From Lobosporangium transversale (lineage: Eukaryota > Mortierellomycota > Mortierellomycetes > Mortierellales > Mortierellaceae): a stretch of DNA of 64,000 nucleotides. Positions within the stretch are counted from its first letter, which is position 1; every line of letters begins with the position of its first letter. Shown here one piece after another: positions 1 through 11,483 of this stretch. The notes beneath the pieces were generated by a model, which saw only the letters and a list, made by a program, of their open reading frames with translations, was not told where the DNA came from and made no database searches. A program made the translations under genes and the position numbers. The stretch spans positions 412,001-476,000 of the forward strand of contig NW_019028997.1 in assembly GCF_002105155.1 (NCBI RefSeq), in the 5' to 3' direction.

Positions 1-562
1 CAATGTTGTATAATTCAGGTATCAACCAGCATGGTGTCCCGGTATGGGCGCGAATTGATTACGTTTTATATTAAAGCTTTGAATCTAGTCATCCAGTATA
101 GGCTTGGCTGCAATATTCTCATCAGATTGAGGAAATAGCTGTGGAATGCATTGTCTCTTCAGCGAGGCTCTGTGTAGAGTTACAAGCCATCTCAAAGCCA
201 GACAAGGAACAAGCCCTGCAGAATGTCTTTTCTCTTCATGAGGGCAGTGATGCAGACGTCTTGTTTTTTAGTTAGCGGCTTGCTGATGGGATTGACGATT
301 GATACTTTCCTTTGAAGTGCCTGCTGCGTGGTTTAGTTGCTCGTCTGTTGTTCAAGTGCTGGTGTCACGTTTCTCATGTAAGTCAGATTATGTATGTTTT
401 ACCTTTGCATTGGAAATTCCTGAAATACAAGCTATATTCATCTCTATAGGCCAGTGTTTCGTCCAGGAATTGCGCTTTTACATCGCTGCAACCTTTCAAA
501 GAATGCGTTTGTCATCAACCATTTGTGTTCCGTCTGATGAAAAAAAAAAAAAAAAAAAAAAA

Positions 563-597
<35 letters not shown>

Positions 598-1025
598 TTA
601 AAAATGTTCAACTTATAGTAAATTTAATAAAAGTGATAATCTCTTTACTTGACAGCTTGAGATAGAAAGCTGATGAATTGAGATTTAGGAAGATGGCCAC
701 AAGCAACCAGCTTCCTCCAAAAATGAACCCATGACCAGCTTGCGATAATGAGGTAAATGATAGTTTTATTTACTATCAGGTTCTACAGAGATGGTTCAAA
801 AGAAAAATAAGCTGATGGGGTGATCTCAGTGTAGAAGCAGCAATATTCACTAGATACTGACTCTAATTGGAGATCAAGCAGGCTGACATTGGCATATTTA
901 TGGTTATGGGGCATACACTCATCGTCAAAACCTGCCTGCTATATTATTTTAGCGACTTTAACTTAACATTTCTGCCTCCAGGAAAAAGTACGCCCTACAA
1001 AATCGTAGCCATCCTGCAGATATCA
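1..1025. other. Region upstream of the Crypton gene, no clear gene
   Basis: I see no convincing coding exon here. An A-run followed by a (TAA)n microsatellite lies at about 541-596. Some stretches, for example around 130-275, could be decayed 5' parts of the Crypton that follows, but I could not join them in frame. Confidence 0.4.
541..596. repeat. Poly(A)/(TAA)n simple repeat
   Basis: About 24 A residues run directly into roughly ten TAA units. This compound microsatellite could be the tail of a retroelement, but no element is recognisable beside it. Confidence 0.9.
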
Positions 1026-3317
1026 TGAAATTAATAAGACCAGGCAACAATATCACATGTCGGTTGATAATGCATACTCGACAGATCAATTCAAGAAGTT
1101 CATGAAGCTTTCTTGGACCCGATCGTACAAATTCCAGAATGGGGGGGAGCTAAAACCCATAAGCTGATTGGGGCTCGCGATCGAGTTGCTTTTGCTTTGA
1201 ATCACTTTTTAATTATTCGTGGACAAAGTTTACGTGATGCGAAATTGAGTAGTCTGTTCCCATATATCCACGCAACAGCAGAGAATGGACGTCAGCTTTG
1301 TTTCGTTCTTGTTCTTGAGATCGTCCACGGCAATACAAATCAGGGCCACGCCGTCTATTCGTCTTGTATTCGCAACAAAGACGTTGAGCTCTGTCCTATA
1401 GGTGCTTTAGGATTTTATCTATTGGAGTTATGGATGGTTAGTTCCTGCTTTCCGACATGTTTTTTTTTTTTTTTTTTGTTTAATACTATGATGTTATACC
1501 GACATACCAACATTCGATTTGGCACTCCATCTTTTGGATTGTAGGGCAGAGGAAACAACTATCCTGATTTTCATGAAGACAAATGGATGGAAACTTTTCT
1601 CCTTTCCGGTGCCTCTGATGGTACTGCAATTTCTTCAGCCACGCTCTACAAGTAAGTAAAGCAGCATATCGAAGTAATCAGAGCCATGCGTGGTAGTTGT
1701 ATTAATATTAATAAATGGCTTTTCTTCGTGGCTTCTTATTTTTGTAGATCCATGAAAGGGATTATGGAAAAGGCAGGTTATCATACCGATAAGGTTACGT
1801 ATGACCGCAAAGCTGGAGCACAACACGCAGCCCTCATAGGATCGACGCATGGCCAGATATCTGAGCAAGGCAACTGGCCTCACACCCGCTTGGCGATCTA
1901 TTATATGCATCCAATCGCAAAGAGTGCTCCGTATGCAATGGCTGGATTCTCACAGCCTAATGAGGACTTCTGTATCCCTCGTAACACGCTTATTCCTGAC
2001 CCTAAACTTCAAAGAATGATTTTTCCTTTTATCGAGAACCTTTATGAAGGGAACAAAGGCTGGGAGCAGAGGATTGAGAATGTCACGATGGACCGCCCTG
2101 AAGACTATGGTCGCCCCTTTTTACAACAAACGATCTACCGCAAGGAGGACTATCCAAAAATACGCATCAACATTATTCTTGCTCATTTAAGAAAAATTAT
2201 TCTCCAGGACATGGCTGTACTGATGAGAACTACCGACGGCATTAATTGTTTATACGGCGCGCACCATATTTTTCAGTTAAATGTCTTTTGTTCGCCAGAA
2301 TTTGGAGCGTTCAGTAAAAAGCTGTGTCAGACAATGGACGAGACAAGATCTCCTCTGACGGATAGCCTTGCAACCAATACTCCAGCAATAGTACAGAAAC
2401 TTGACGATATAGGAACACAAATTGATGCCCTTAATGTCTTAGTGCAATCAGAAAGTTATGAAAGAATTGAAAATACTGTCCGTAACTGGTCGACTACAGA
2501 GCAGCAACTAATAGCATTAGCCCGCTTAGAGGCTACTTTCGACAATGCAGTAAGAGATCTGGGTCAAACCATACGTAAGCTTAATTTAATTCAGGCAGGG
2601 CGGGAACGAGTGCTCGAGCACCGGAAGCAAATGTAGCAGAGGCGCGAATCAGGACGGACGAGCTCGTTTACCCGAGAGCAAGAGCATACGGATGGATACT
2701 TAGATAGCTATGAACAAGGACATGGGCAAGAGAGCGTGGTTAGTACCTCTACATCTTTACAAGAACTGGATTCATTCTTCAATGAAGTAGAGCGGGGAGA
2801 AGGAGAGGAAGAGGAAGCAGCTCAAAGAAGGCGAATTCAACATGGTGTCTCATTAGGCGGAAATCACACGGAGGCTGAAAAGGAGGATTCAACTATAGAC
2901 GGTCTGGAGGAAATAGCGAATCAGATTGCCATGTCCTACCCCCAAATTGAACCAACCGTTTCAACACACGATATGCTACCACAATCAGCACCTCTTAGTC
3001 AGCAGTGGAACGAGTGGTTCGTTGGTGATGGCCTCGCAGGGCGGCCCTCCATATGGGCCATGAATAAGAAGCAAGTTGAAAATAGAGTGAAATGGCGTAA
3101 AGGATTCAATGCGCAGAAGAGGCAGCATTATCTAATGAAGAAGGATCTGATTGAGGCAGTTTTGGAAGAGATATCAAAATCAACACGTATAAGCTTAAAG
3201 GAAAAGGAAACTGGGGCCCTGGCGTCAGTTTCCGAGGCGATCGCCATGACTGGAACCAACAATGCCTTTGTCAAGGCCTACAGAGCACAAAGGAGCAAGA
3301 AAAAGATTCATAATTAA
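1026..3317 (+). pseudogene. Crypton tyrosine recombinase (Ndc10-like + GCR1_C), broken
   Basis: This encodes the recombinase of a Crypton, a DNA transposon that moves by a tyrosine recombinase. Three segments join across two GT-AG introns, with exons ending near 1433 and near 1651 and resuming near 1543 and 1748. The N-terminal part carries the expected early arginine (IIRGQSLRDAK). The C-terminal catalytic box reads HAALIGSTHGQISEQGNW followed by tyrosines (nt 1820-1905). A glutamine-rich coiled coil follows, then a C-terminal GCR1_C-type DNA-binding domain at about 3000-3160 (WNEWFVGDGLAGRPSIW, then VKWRKGF). Two lesions are visible. One base appears to be missing near 1104, where the frame shifts between STDQFKKFM and EAFLDP. 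A single TAG at 2634-2636 interrupts a frame that is otherwise open to 3317. The exact start and the element ends are not determined. The family call is firm; inactivity is inferred from the lesions. Confidence 0.8.
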
Positions 3318-3319
3318 TA

Positions 3320-4400
3320 AAACTAAGTTTGCTGCAATCATAGGATGTAATTTCGGCGGGCAAATATACTAAATAAATCCTACATGACCTCGGGAGTCCT
3401 TGTTATCAATTTCGGCGAGCATAAAGAAGAGGCCTGTCCAGAGTTTGTTTTTTGTTACAATCAACTCTGATTTGCATCTTACTAAAATGGACCTTTTTTT
3501 AACTCTTACATTCTTGATTCTACCTTTTACAATAATGCCGAAAGTGAGAAAATCAGCCAAGAGTCATAGGAGGTGGCCAATCTTTGAAGCTTCCACAGAC
3601 AATCCATCTTCAATAAAGCCCAAGGACAATGGGCTACTGAATGGTCTACGACCTATTCACATTGTCATAGGCACCATGGACGGATGTGTCACCTTTCTTC
3701 ATTGAAAATCCAACAAGAAATAAAGAAAATAAACTAAATAAAAGATCTCTCTGCCCTGCAAATCTGTTCTGCATCTACTTCTCGAGCCAAAAGGATGGCG
3801 TGGGTGGGACATACGTTCATGGTACCTATGACAATGTGAATAGTTGTCCTTCGTAGATCATTCAGTGAACCATTCCCTACGGTACTATGTCTGTATGTGG
3901 CTCCAGGGAGATCGCCAAAGGGAACTAAACTAAAACAAAACTAAACGAAACGAACAACTAACTAAAGAAAACCTAGCCTAGAGTGCTCATGGCCATGTTG
4001 TTGGAGGTGGCACTCGACAAACGGTAGTGCTTCTCGAAGACTTTCGAGAACGATCAATTTCCTTGCACCATGATGTCTGTGCCTTTTTGCTTGATATAAT
4101 TAGAGGCCCATTTTAACACAAATTTCTCGCCCAGTGTAAAGTATTGTAATATCCTCGTTGGGTTTTTGAGTTCGTCAGTGGCTGGCTCTCATGGAGCCAT
4201 GTAGTAACACTGATCCACTCTCTTTACAATGTCTTAATACAGATTGGTCCTAGAAAAAAAAAAAAAAGTTCTCGGTAACACTAGTTTATCCGGAAAGATG
4301 TGTTTTGGAGGGAAGTGGCGGTTCCGAATATCGAAAAGTACCTGTCGGTCATAACCACTCTTTTTCCAACACTCTTTAGTACTGAAACCAGTTCATTATC
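3320..4400 (-). pseudogene. Decayed coding remnants, minus strand, unknown family
   Basis: On the minus strand, short open stretches read as protein but are split by frameshifts. At about 4130-4230 there is NEDITILYTGREICVKMGL, and at about 4300-4440 PYLSSLTDNELVSVLKSVG. The second continues from the Crypton-like remnant at 4400-4960, so it may be part of the same element or a neighbouring multicopy gene. I do not recognise the family. The plus-strand stretch 3400-3705 shows nothing convincing. Confidence 0.35.
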
Positions 4401-4960
4401 CGTAAGGGAGGAGAGGTAAGGAATGCCGTCCATTACAGCCTTCTGCTGCAGCAATCGCTGTCATTAGGCCACTCTCGTCTAGCTTGATCTGTTTGGAGGA
4501 ACCACCATCACTCTTATCATCTTCCAGCTGAGAGTTCTTGCTGCATTGTTGAAAGTAGCCTTTGAGCCTTAAGTTAATGCTATTAGTTGCTGCCGCATGA
4601 ATGTCATATTTGTCGTTACTGTAGTCGACCAGTTACAGACATTATTTTCAATTCTTTCATGGTCTCGAGAAGAACTTTCTGATTACATTAAGGTACTAAG
4701 AGCAGCAATTTGTGTCCTACTCACAAATGCGCTCCATCTGGTCATTCGCTATTGTAGCTTATCTCAATCCTTGATGTTAGTTCCCCGTTGTGCAAAAGAG
4801 AAGACAAAGCAGAGATATTGGATAATAATGTGTAATTTGATGGGTTGCAGTTCTTTCTACTATTTCTAATTAGGACGACCAGTATGCAGACACAAGCAGC
4901 ATTCTGCCATGGACTGATTCCTAGACCAGTTGCCGTACGTTAGCAAATAGATTGTATCAA
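4400..4960 (-). pseudogene. Relic of a second Crypton copy
   Basis: The reverse complement of about 4530-4700 aligns by eye with 2420-2560 of the Crypton above. Both contain GAAAGAATTGAAAAT, GTAACTGGTCGACTACAG and CAGCAACTAATAGCATTA in the same order. The relic has a short insertion of about 25 bp and several frameshifts. It covers the coiled-coil region between the recombinase and GCR1_C parts. It is clearly non-coding now. Confidence 0.75.
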
Positions 4961-5105
4961 CCCTTATGAGAACTACCGCTTCGCCGGCGATGAGATAAAT
5001 GTAATAGCTACCCATCTTCTCTTACGTGAATACTTCATACTTGAACCCCGGATTGTGGTGTCTTCTATTGTTTGGCTGCTCCAAGATATTTAACTGACGC
5101 GGTGA

Positions 5106-5136
<31 letters not shown>

Positions 5137-6076
5137 CTTATGTAGGCATAGATCAACTCAGTAACTTACTCCGCGATGTTTCCGAGATAATTTTTATAAA
5201 TGGAAACATCTCCTAACCTTTAACTATGTAAGGCATCCAGGAAAGGGAGGGGCCATACCCAATTGCTGGCCATTTATAGACGCCATATATATATCTCGCT
5301 GTGTGAAGACCTTACAGGAACCAAGAGCGCCTTTACAGCGGCTACAAATGGCATCACATTCTGAAATGCCAGGGTTTTGTGTCTCCGGATGGAATTATAT
5401 GTCATCTAAACGGGCCTTTCCCGGGCGCGTAAGACGATACTTTTATGTTGAAAGGGTCAAAGTTTTATAATTTTCTAGGCTTCGGCCAGCTGAAATCATA
5501 CATTTTTCGCCGGTTTAATCTAGACTGTTGAAGTATCTAAACGTTTCAGCATATTCCTTCAACCAATCTATCGTCCCTTTTGAGACTTGAATATCCATGC
5601 TTGAATTCATTTTTATTTGTTGTAAACTCGTAAAAATAAGTAGAAAAAAAAAAAAAAAAGAAAATGAAGTTATAAAAACAAATTGGCCTTTCCGACCCCG
5701 CCCTGCCGCGCACTGGCACGGGGACTCGGTATGAAAGGTCCAGTAACAACTACCATAGGAACTCGCTGAGACAGTGCCAAGTGCAGTAATTAATGATTTA
5801 AAGTTTATAAACCGCAATGCTTTCCTGTCTTTAAGCGTAAAAAAAAAAAAAGTGATGAGTGAATGGAGAGGGAGAAGAATGTTAGAAATCTAAAATACTT
5901 ATACGAATACAAGTTATACGCGCTTACTGATGCGCGAGGACAAACTGATGAAAGCGATCCGTGACTGCAAAATGAAGGTAAAGGAGGGCACTCCGAAAAG
6001 GTCTCTCTAATGGAGTTCTGCTTTGCTGCATCAGCCAAACTTGTCTTTAAATAGCCAAAAGCGCGAATACAAAACT
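4961..6076. other. Intergenic stretch before SKI2
   Basis: It holds a 30-base T-run at about 5107-5136 and several A-runs (5643, 5839). Two small minus-strand open frames (5515-5817 and 5805-6038) lack family similarity or splice support. The 3' end should contain the SKI2 promoter, but no distinct motif is visible. Confidence 0.5.
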
Positions 6077-6377
6077 ATGCCATCCCAAGGTAACAAAGGA
6101 ATGAAGACATCAAGAATCAAAGGATGAATTCCATTCTCTTTTCGTTTTTTCCTTGTTTTTACTGACAGCCAGGCAATTTTTATTTTATTTTTTTATATTG
6201 TATTATTTTAGATACTTTAGACCTTCTGGCGCGTTTGAAATCCGCAGCCTTTCCAGGTGTGCCTCTTGAAGAGTTACCAGAAACATTCCAGGTATGACAA
6301 CCGTCTACTTCTTTTATATTCAGCTGTATCGATTCACCATCGTCATGATAACAAAAATGGGATGAATTTATATTTCG

Positions 6378-6425
<48 letters not shown>

Positions 6426-9400
6426 TATCATACATAGTTACCGACTTCAATTGCAGGACCTCTGACTTATGATGACATTAGACGGGACATTGAAAAAGAG
6501 CACCTTTTACCCAGTAATACCTTCTCAACTGAGTGGCTCAACAAATGTCAGGAAGTTTTCGATAGAGATCAGGAGTTCAATACCTTACTCTTAATGGAGC
6601 CCTCGCCCGCAGAATCCACTATCGCATTGGAACCTCATAATGTGTATGGTGTCCGGGGTGGATACTATGAGAAAAACTTGCGTTCGACTCACCTCGTTGG
6701 TTCCAATGCTATAGCCAGCACTTCCATCATGACCGCTAAAAACTCCACAAGCTTTGCTCGTGCTCCTGGAAAAAGAACAGATTTCGTAAGAGGCAAAGCG
6801 GGCTATTTCCCCTTCACACCCGGTGGACTCGATCTAGAAGAAATCAAAGGCGTTGGTCCCCTGGAGGCAGAAAAAGCCGCGCTCGGCTTGGATGATATCG
6901 ACATTGCGAAGACGATTGCTGAGAATTTATCGATAGAGTCTGAGGGATGGTTGACAAAGCCTCCTGGTTTCACTAGAGGCCTTTTCTCGGATGAAGATAC
7001 AGATGGAGAGGCCCATGCTCATGGGGTGGATGGAACAACTACAGCTGACTCTAATAAGCTGAATGGGGCCTTGTTCAATATCACAGATATCCTCTCGGGA
7101 CAGGATATAGACGAGGAAGCAGACTTTGAAGCCTTGATGGATCCTGTACCGCAACCAACTGCACAGGAACCAGCGGATTCGGCCGCAGAAGCGACAAAAG
7201 TCAAGGAGGAGACGAAGACTGGAGTAGCCGCCGAGAAAGAGACACCAGATGAAGTGGATACAATTCTGGACAGTGTTATTTCAGTAGCTGGAACAAAACG
7301 CCCCATCAAAGCAGCCCAGACCAAGGGCCGTGAATGGGCGCATGTGGTAGATGTAAATGAGCCCTTTGATGATTTCTACACTCTAGTCCCAGAGATGGCA
7401 CATCCGTATCCCTTTGAACTCGACACATTCCAGAAGAGGGCAGTCTATCATCTGGAGAAGGGCGAATCTGTTTTTGTGGCGGCCCATACTAGTGCTGGAA
7501 AGACAGTGGTGGCAGAGTATGCAATCGCTTTAGCCTCCAAACACATGACCAAGGCCATTTACACCTCACCCATCAAGGCGCTATCTAATCAAAAGTTCAG
7601 GGATTTTAAGGACACATTTGAAGAAGTTGGAATATTAACAGGAGATGTTCAAATCAACCCCGAGGCTTCCTGTTTGATTATGACAACCGAGATTCTCAGG
7701 AGTATGCTTTATCGAGGCGCTGATCTGATCCGTGATGTCGAATTTGTGATCTTTGATGAAGTTCATTATGTCAATGACTTGGAGCGTGGAGTCGTCTGGG
7801 AAGAGGTCATTATTATGCTTCCTGCGCATGTCACGTTGATCTTGTTATCAGCTACGGTACCAAACACAAAGGAATTCGCCGATTGGGTTGGACGAACGAA
7901 AAAGAAAGACATTTATGTTATCAGTACACCCAAGCGTCCTGTTCCACTAGAGCATTATCTCTTTGCTAATCGAGAAATCTACAAGATCGTGGATGCCAAA
8001 CAAACATGGCTCAACAAGGGTTACAAAGATGCAGTGGACGCCATATCCAAGAAGGAATCTGATGCAAAAGTTGCTCAGCGGGGCGGCCGTGGAGGGGCTA
8101 CAGGGCGTGGTGGCGGTGGACGTGGCGCTATCGGTGGTGGTGGCGGTGGTTGGAGGAATGACAAACAAGATAAGAATCTCTTCACACATTTGGTTGGATT
8201 CCTCAATAAGAAACAGTTCTTGCCCGTTGTTGTTTTCACGTTTTCAAAGAAGAAGTGTGAGGAGAACGCAGCAGGGTTGTCGAGTACAGATCTGATGACT
8301 TCCTCGGAAAAGAGCCAAGTCCATGTGTTCTTTCAAAAGTCGCTCGAACGATTACACGACATAGATCGGGACTTGCCGCAAATTACAAGGATGAGGGATC
8401 TGATGGGCAGGGGTATTGCAGTTCATCACTCGGGACTCTTACCAATTATGAAAGAGGTTTGTTAATCGTTTTTTTATTTGATGGAATGACAGTCTTAATC
8501 AGCCATGGTCTAATAACTTTTATATTTTACTCTTCATGCATGCGTGTAGATGGTTGAAATCATGTTTGCCCGTGGTCTAGTTAAAGTCCTCTTTGCTACT
8601 GAAACATTTGCAATGGTATTTTTTTTTTTTTTTTTTTTTTTGTTAATCCAAGTTTTCTATATTTTAAACAGATTTAGTCCATGATACTATGATCTTTTTT
8701 TTCCCTCTCAATCTACTACTGTTGTAGGGCGTAAATATGCCTGCCCGCACAGTTGTATTCTCAGGTATTCGTAAGCATGATGGGCGTAGCTTCCGCAATC
8801 TCTTGCCAGGTAAGTAACACTTTTAGTTTTTATTTTATTTAGCTCTAATTCTTTGCATTGCATGTTTAAGATAATGCTTTTATCATTCTTTTTTTATTTT
8901 TTATTTTATTTTTATTTTTATTTTTTTAAATATGAAAAAAAGGTGAATACACACAAATGTCAGGCCGTGCAGGAAGACGTGGTTTAGATTCGACAGGGTT
9001 AGTCATCATTGCCAGCAATGGTGATCCACCAGAGTCAACAGATCTACAGGAGATGTTATTAGGCAAAGGAACAAGATTATTATCCCAATTCCGGTTGACC
9101 TATAATATGATCCTGAACTTACTTCGAGTTGAGGCTCTTCGAGTCGAAGAGATGATCAAACGCAGTTTCTCTGAGAATACATCTCAAAAAGCCATGCCAG
9201 AAAAGGAAAAGCTGTTTGCGGAGGTAATATATATATATATATATATATATAAAGAAATGGGAGATAAGAAATTTTTAAAAGTTGAGGCACTCAATTTTAT
9301 TTTATTTTTTAACGTTCACTTTTGAAAAATATGTATTTTTATATAGAGTGCAAAGTCAATGGAAAGCCTCAAGAAATTGGATTGTTTTATCTGTAATAAG

Positions 9401-11343
9401 GATATCGAGGAATTTTACGACATGTCTTCCAGAATGGTGACAATCAACCACCACCTGATGGATAGAGTTATCAAGTTTGGCATCAGGGCCCTTGGCGCTG
9501 GTCGCATCGTTGTCTTGAATAGCAGTGTAAGATGAGCGCAGATCTAGGCTTGAGATCAATGAAGGAAGGGTGAAAAAGGATGGAATTCAAACAAGTACAC
9601 TTGTCAACAGACATCTCCTTCAACATCTTTATTTATTCATTTATTTCTTTATTTCAGTTCCACAGAAATACCCTTGCAGTCATCCTCAAGACAGTTGCTG
9701 AGGCTGACATGATGGCTAAGCAATCTAAATCTTATTGGTGCTGTATCATGACCGAGGCTAAGAAAGGTATAATAATAGTTATATGGAAAAATGAGATATT
9801 ACAGTGCGGATCGTATTGATGATGTTTAGTTGTCATGCTAACATCCCACCTCCCTTTCCTATATTTATATTCTAGAAAAACCTGTGGTTGAGCAGGATGT
9901 TTTGATTCCTGTTACACAACTCAGGGCCTCAAATATACAGGAAATCAGCCTAGTTACTGAGGCTGTACCATTCCATGACATCTTCACAATCACCGACACC
10001 AGTCTCCAGATTGATGTCGACGCTATCATGCGGAAAGATGTCCAGGCTGTTACCAAGGTCCGCAAGGACCTGAGCCGGTATGCTGAAGAGGTTGAAGAAC
10101 AAAAAGGAGGGCTTGTTACGGAATACAATTGGAATAAGATCAAGGATCTTGAGTTCCGAGAATATCTCGCTCAAAAGAAGACTTTATTCTCCAGAGTCCT
10201 GGAATGCCAATGTAATAAATGTCCAGACCTGAAGGCTCATGTAAGTCTAATGTATATGGGTTTCCTTGGATAGGAAAAGAGAAGGAATGAGGATAAGAAA
10301 CCAACGTTTTTTTTTTTTTTTTTTTTTTTTCCTGGTAATATAGTATGCCATGATCCACCAAGAGAGAGAGCTGAAATATAAATTGGAAGAATTGCAGCGC
10401 ACGATTTCTGATCAAAATCTGGAGCTCCTCCCAGATTATCATCAACGCATTGCGATCCTCAAAGAGCTCAACTATTTGGATCCGGAGAGTTCGACTGTAC
10501 AACTCAAGGGTCGAGTGGCCTGTGAGATCAACAGTGCGGACGAATTAATCCTCACAGAGTTGATCCTTGATAACATGTTCTCCGAGTTTGAACCCGAAGA
10601 GATCGTAGCATTACTCTCCTGTTTTGTCTGCCAAGAGAAGAATGCGTCTGAACCGAACCTGACACCTCAATTGCAAAGAGGCAAGGAGATGATCCTGGCT
10701 ATTGAAGAAAGGATGGCAGAGGTTCAAAAAGCTTATGGACTGGAGTCTGCGACTGCTCCGGGGTCGTCCGCTTTACGTTTTGGCTTGACTGAGGTCGTGT
10801 ACGAATGGGCTAGGGGAATGAGCTTCAAGCAGATCACAGACCTGACAGATGTTCAAGAAGGTACTTGCCATGACTACAAAACAAAACAAAACAAAACAAA
10901 ACAAAACCAAAAAAAGAAAAAAAAATCTGCAGAGTTTTCGAGTTTCATGGAGGGAGGATATACAAATTCATATCATTCATAATATCTGTTTATTGACCCT
11001 GATTAATTCTTTTAGGTTCTATTGTGAGAACAATCCATCGTCTGGATGAGACATGCAACGAAGTCAGAAACGCGGCGAGGATGATTGGAGATGCGGCTCT
11101 GTACAATAAGATGGAGTTGGCTGGTCAAGCTATCAAGCGTGATATTGTCTTTGCGGCTAGTTTGGTAAAGTATTCGTTTATTTATTTACTTATTTATTAA
11201 TATTATTTTTTTTTTATTTAAAAAAAAGTTGCCTTCTAATTTCAATGTCAAGAATAATCATTCTAACGATCTTCTTTGTGTTATCTTTTTTTATTTTTTT
11301 ATTTTTTATTTTTTTTCCTTTTTCTTAATAGTATTATCAATAA
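6077..11343 (+). CDS. SKI2: Ski2-type DEVH RNA helicase of the Ski complex
   Basis: Ski2 is the cytoplasmic 3'-5' helicase of the Ski2-Ski3-Ski8 complex, which feeds RNA to the exosome. Twelve coding exons read in frame: 6077-6089, 6212-6291, 6438-8456, 8550-8615, 8728-8809, 8943-9223, 9347-9526, 9658-9766, 9876-10240, 10344-10860, 11016-11164 and 11332-11343. They give about 1,290 aa, close to yeast Ski2. Visible motifs are the P-loop AHTSAGKT (nt ~7480), the DEVH box [10 protein letters not shown] (~7750), LLSATVPN (~7845), a Gly/Arg-rich insert (8080-8150) where Ski2 proteins have one, [20 protein letters not shown], and [12 protein letters not shown] (~8960). The C-terminus is a DSHCT domain ([17 protein letters not shown]). 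The 13-base first exon and the acceptor of exon 3 are the weak points: the stronger-looking acceptor at 6456 would break the frame, so I used 6437. It is distinguished from Mtr4 by sequence around motif V. Confidence 0.93.
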
Positions 11344-11483
11344 GGGTATCATTAGAGTGCAACAGGGCTTCATGGTTTTATCTGTAATAGAAACGCTTTT
11401 GCGCTTAGAGAGGTTTATTCCAATATAAAAAATAAAATAAAAAAAATAAAAAAATAAAATTGGTTTCTGCCTCCTATTATTAT
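11344..11483. other. Short convergent 3' intergenic region
   Basis: Only 140 bp separate the stop codons of SKI2 (+) and the F-box gene (-). The stretch is AT-rich with AATAAAA-like strings that could serve as 3'-end signals on either strand. Confidence 0.5.

Noticed and set aside
5230-5500. Possible solo LTR
   Set aside because: TATATA and some palindromes occur, but no TG...CA ends with a target duplication could be found.
5805-6038. 77-codon minus-strand frame starting MADAAKQNSIRETF
   Set aside because: No homology or splice support, and it ends in a translated homopolymer. A short divergent gene cannot be excluded but is not supported.
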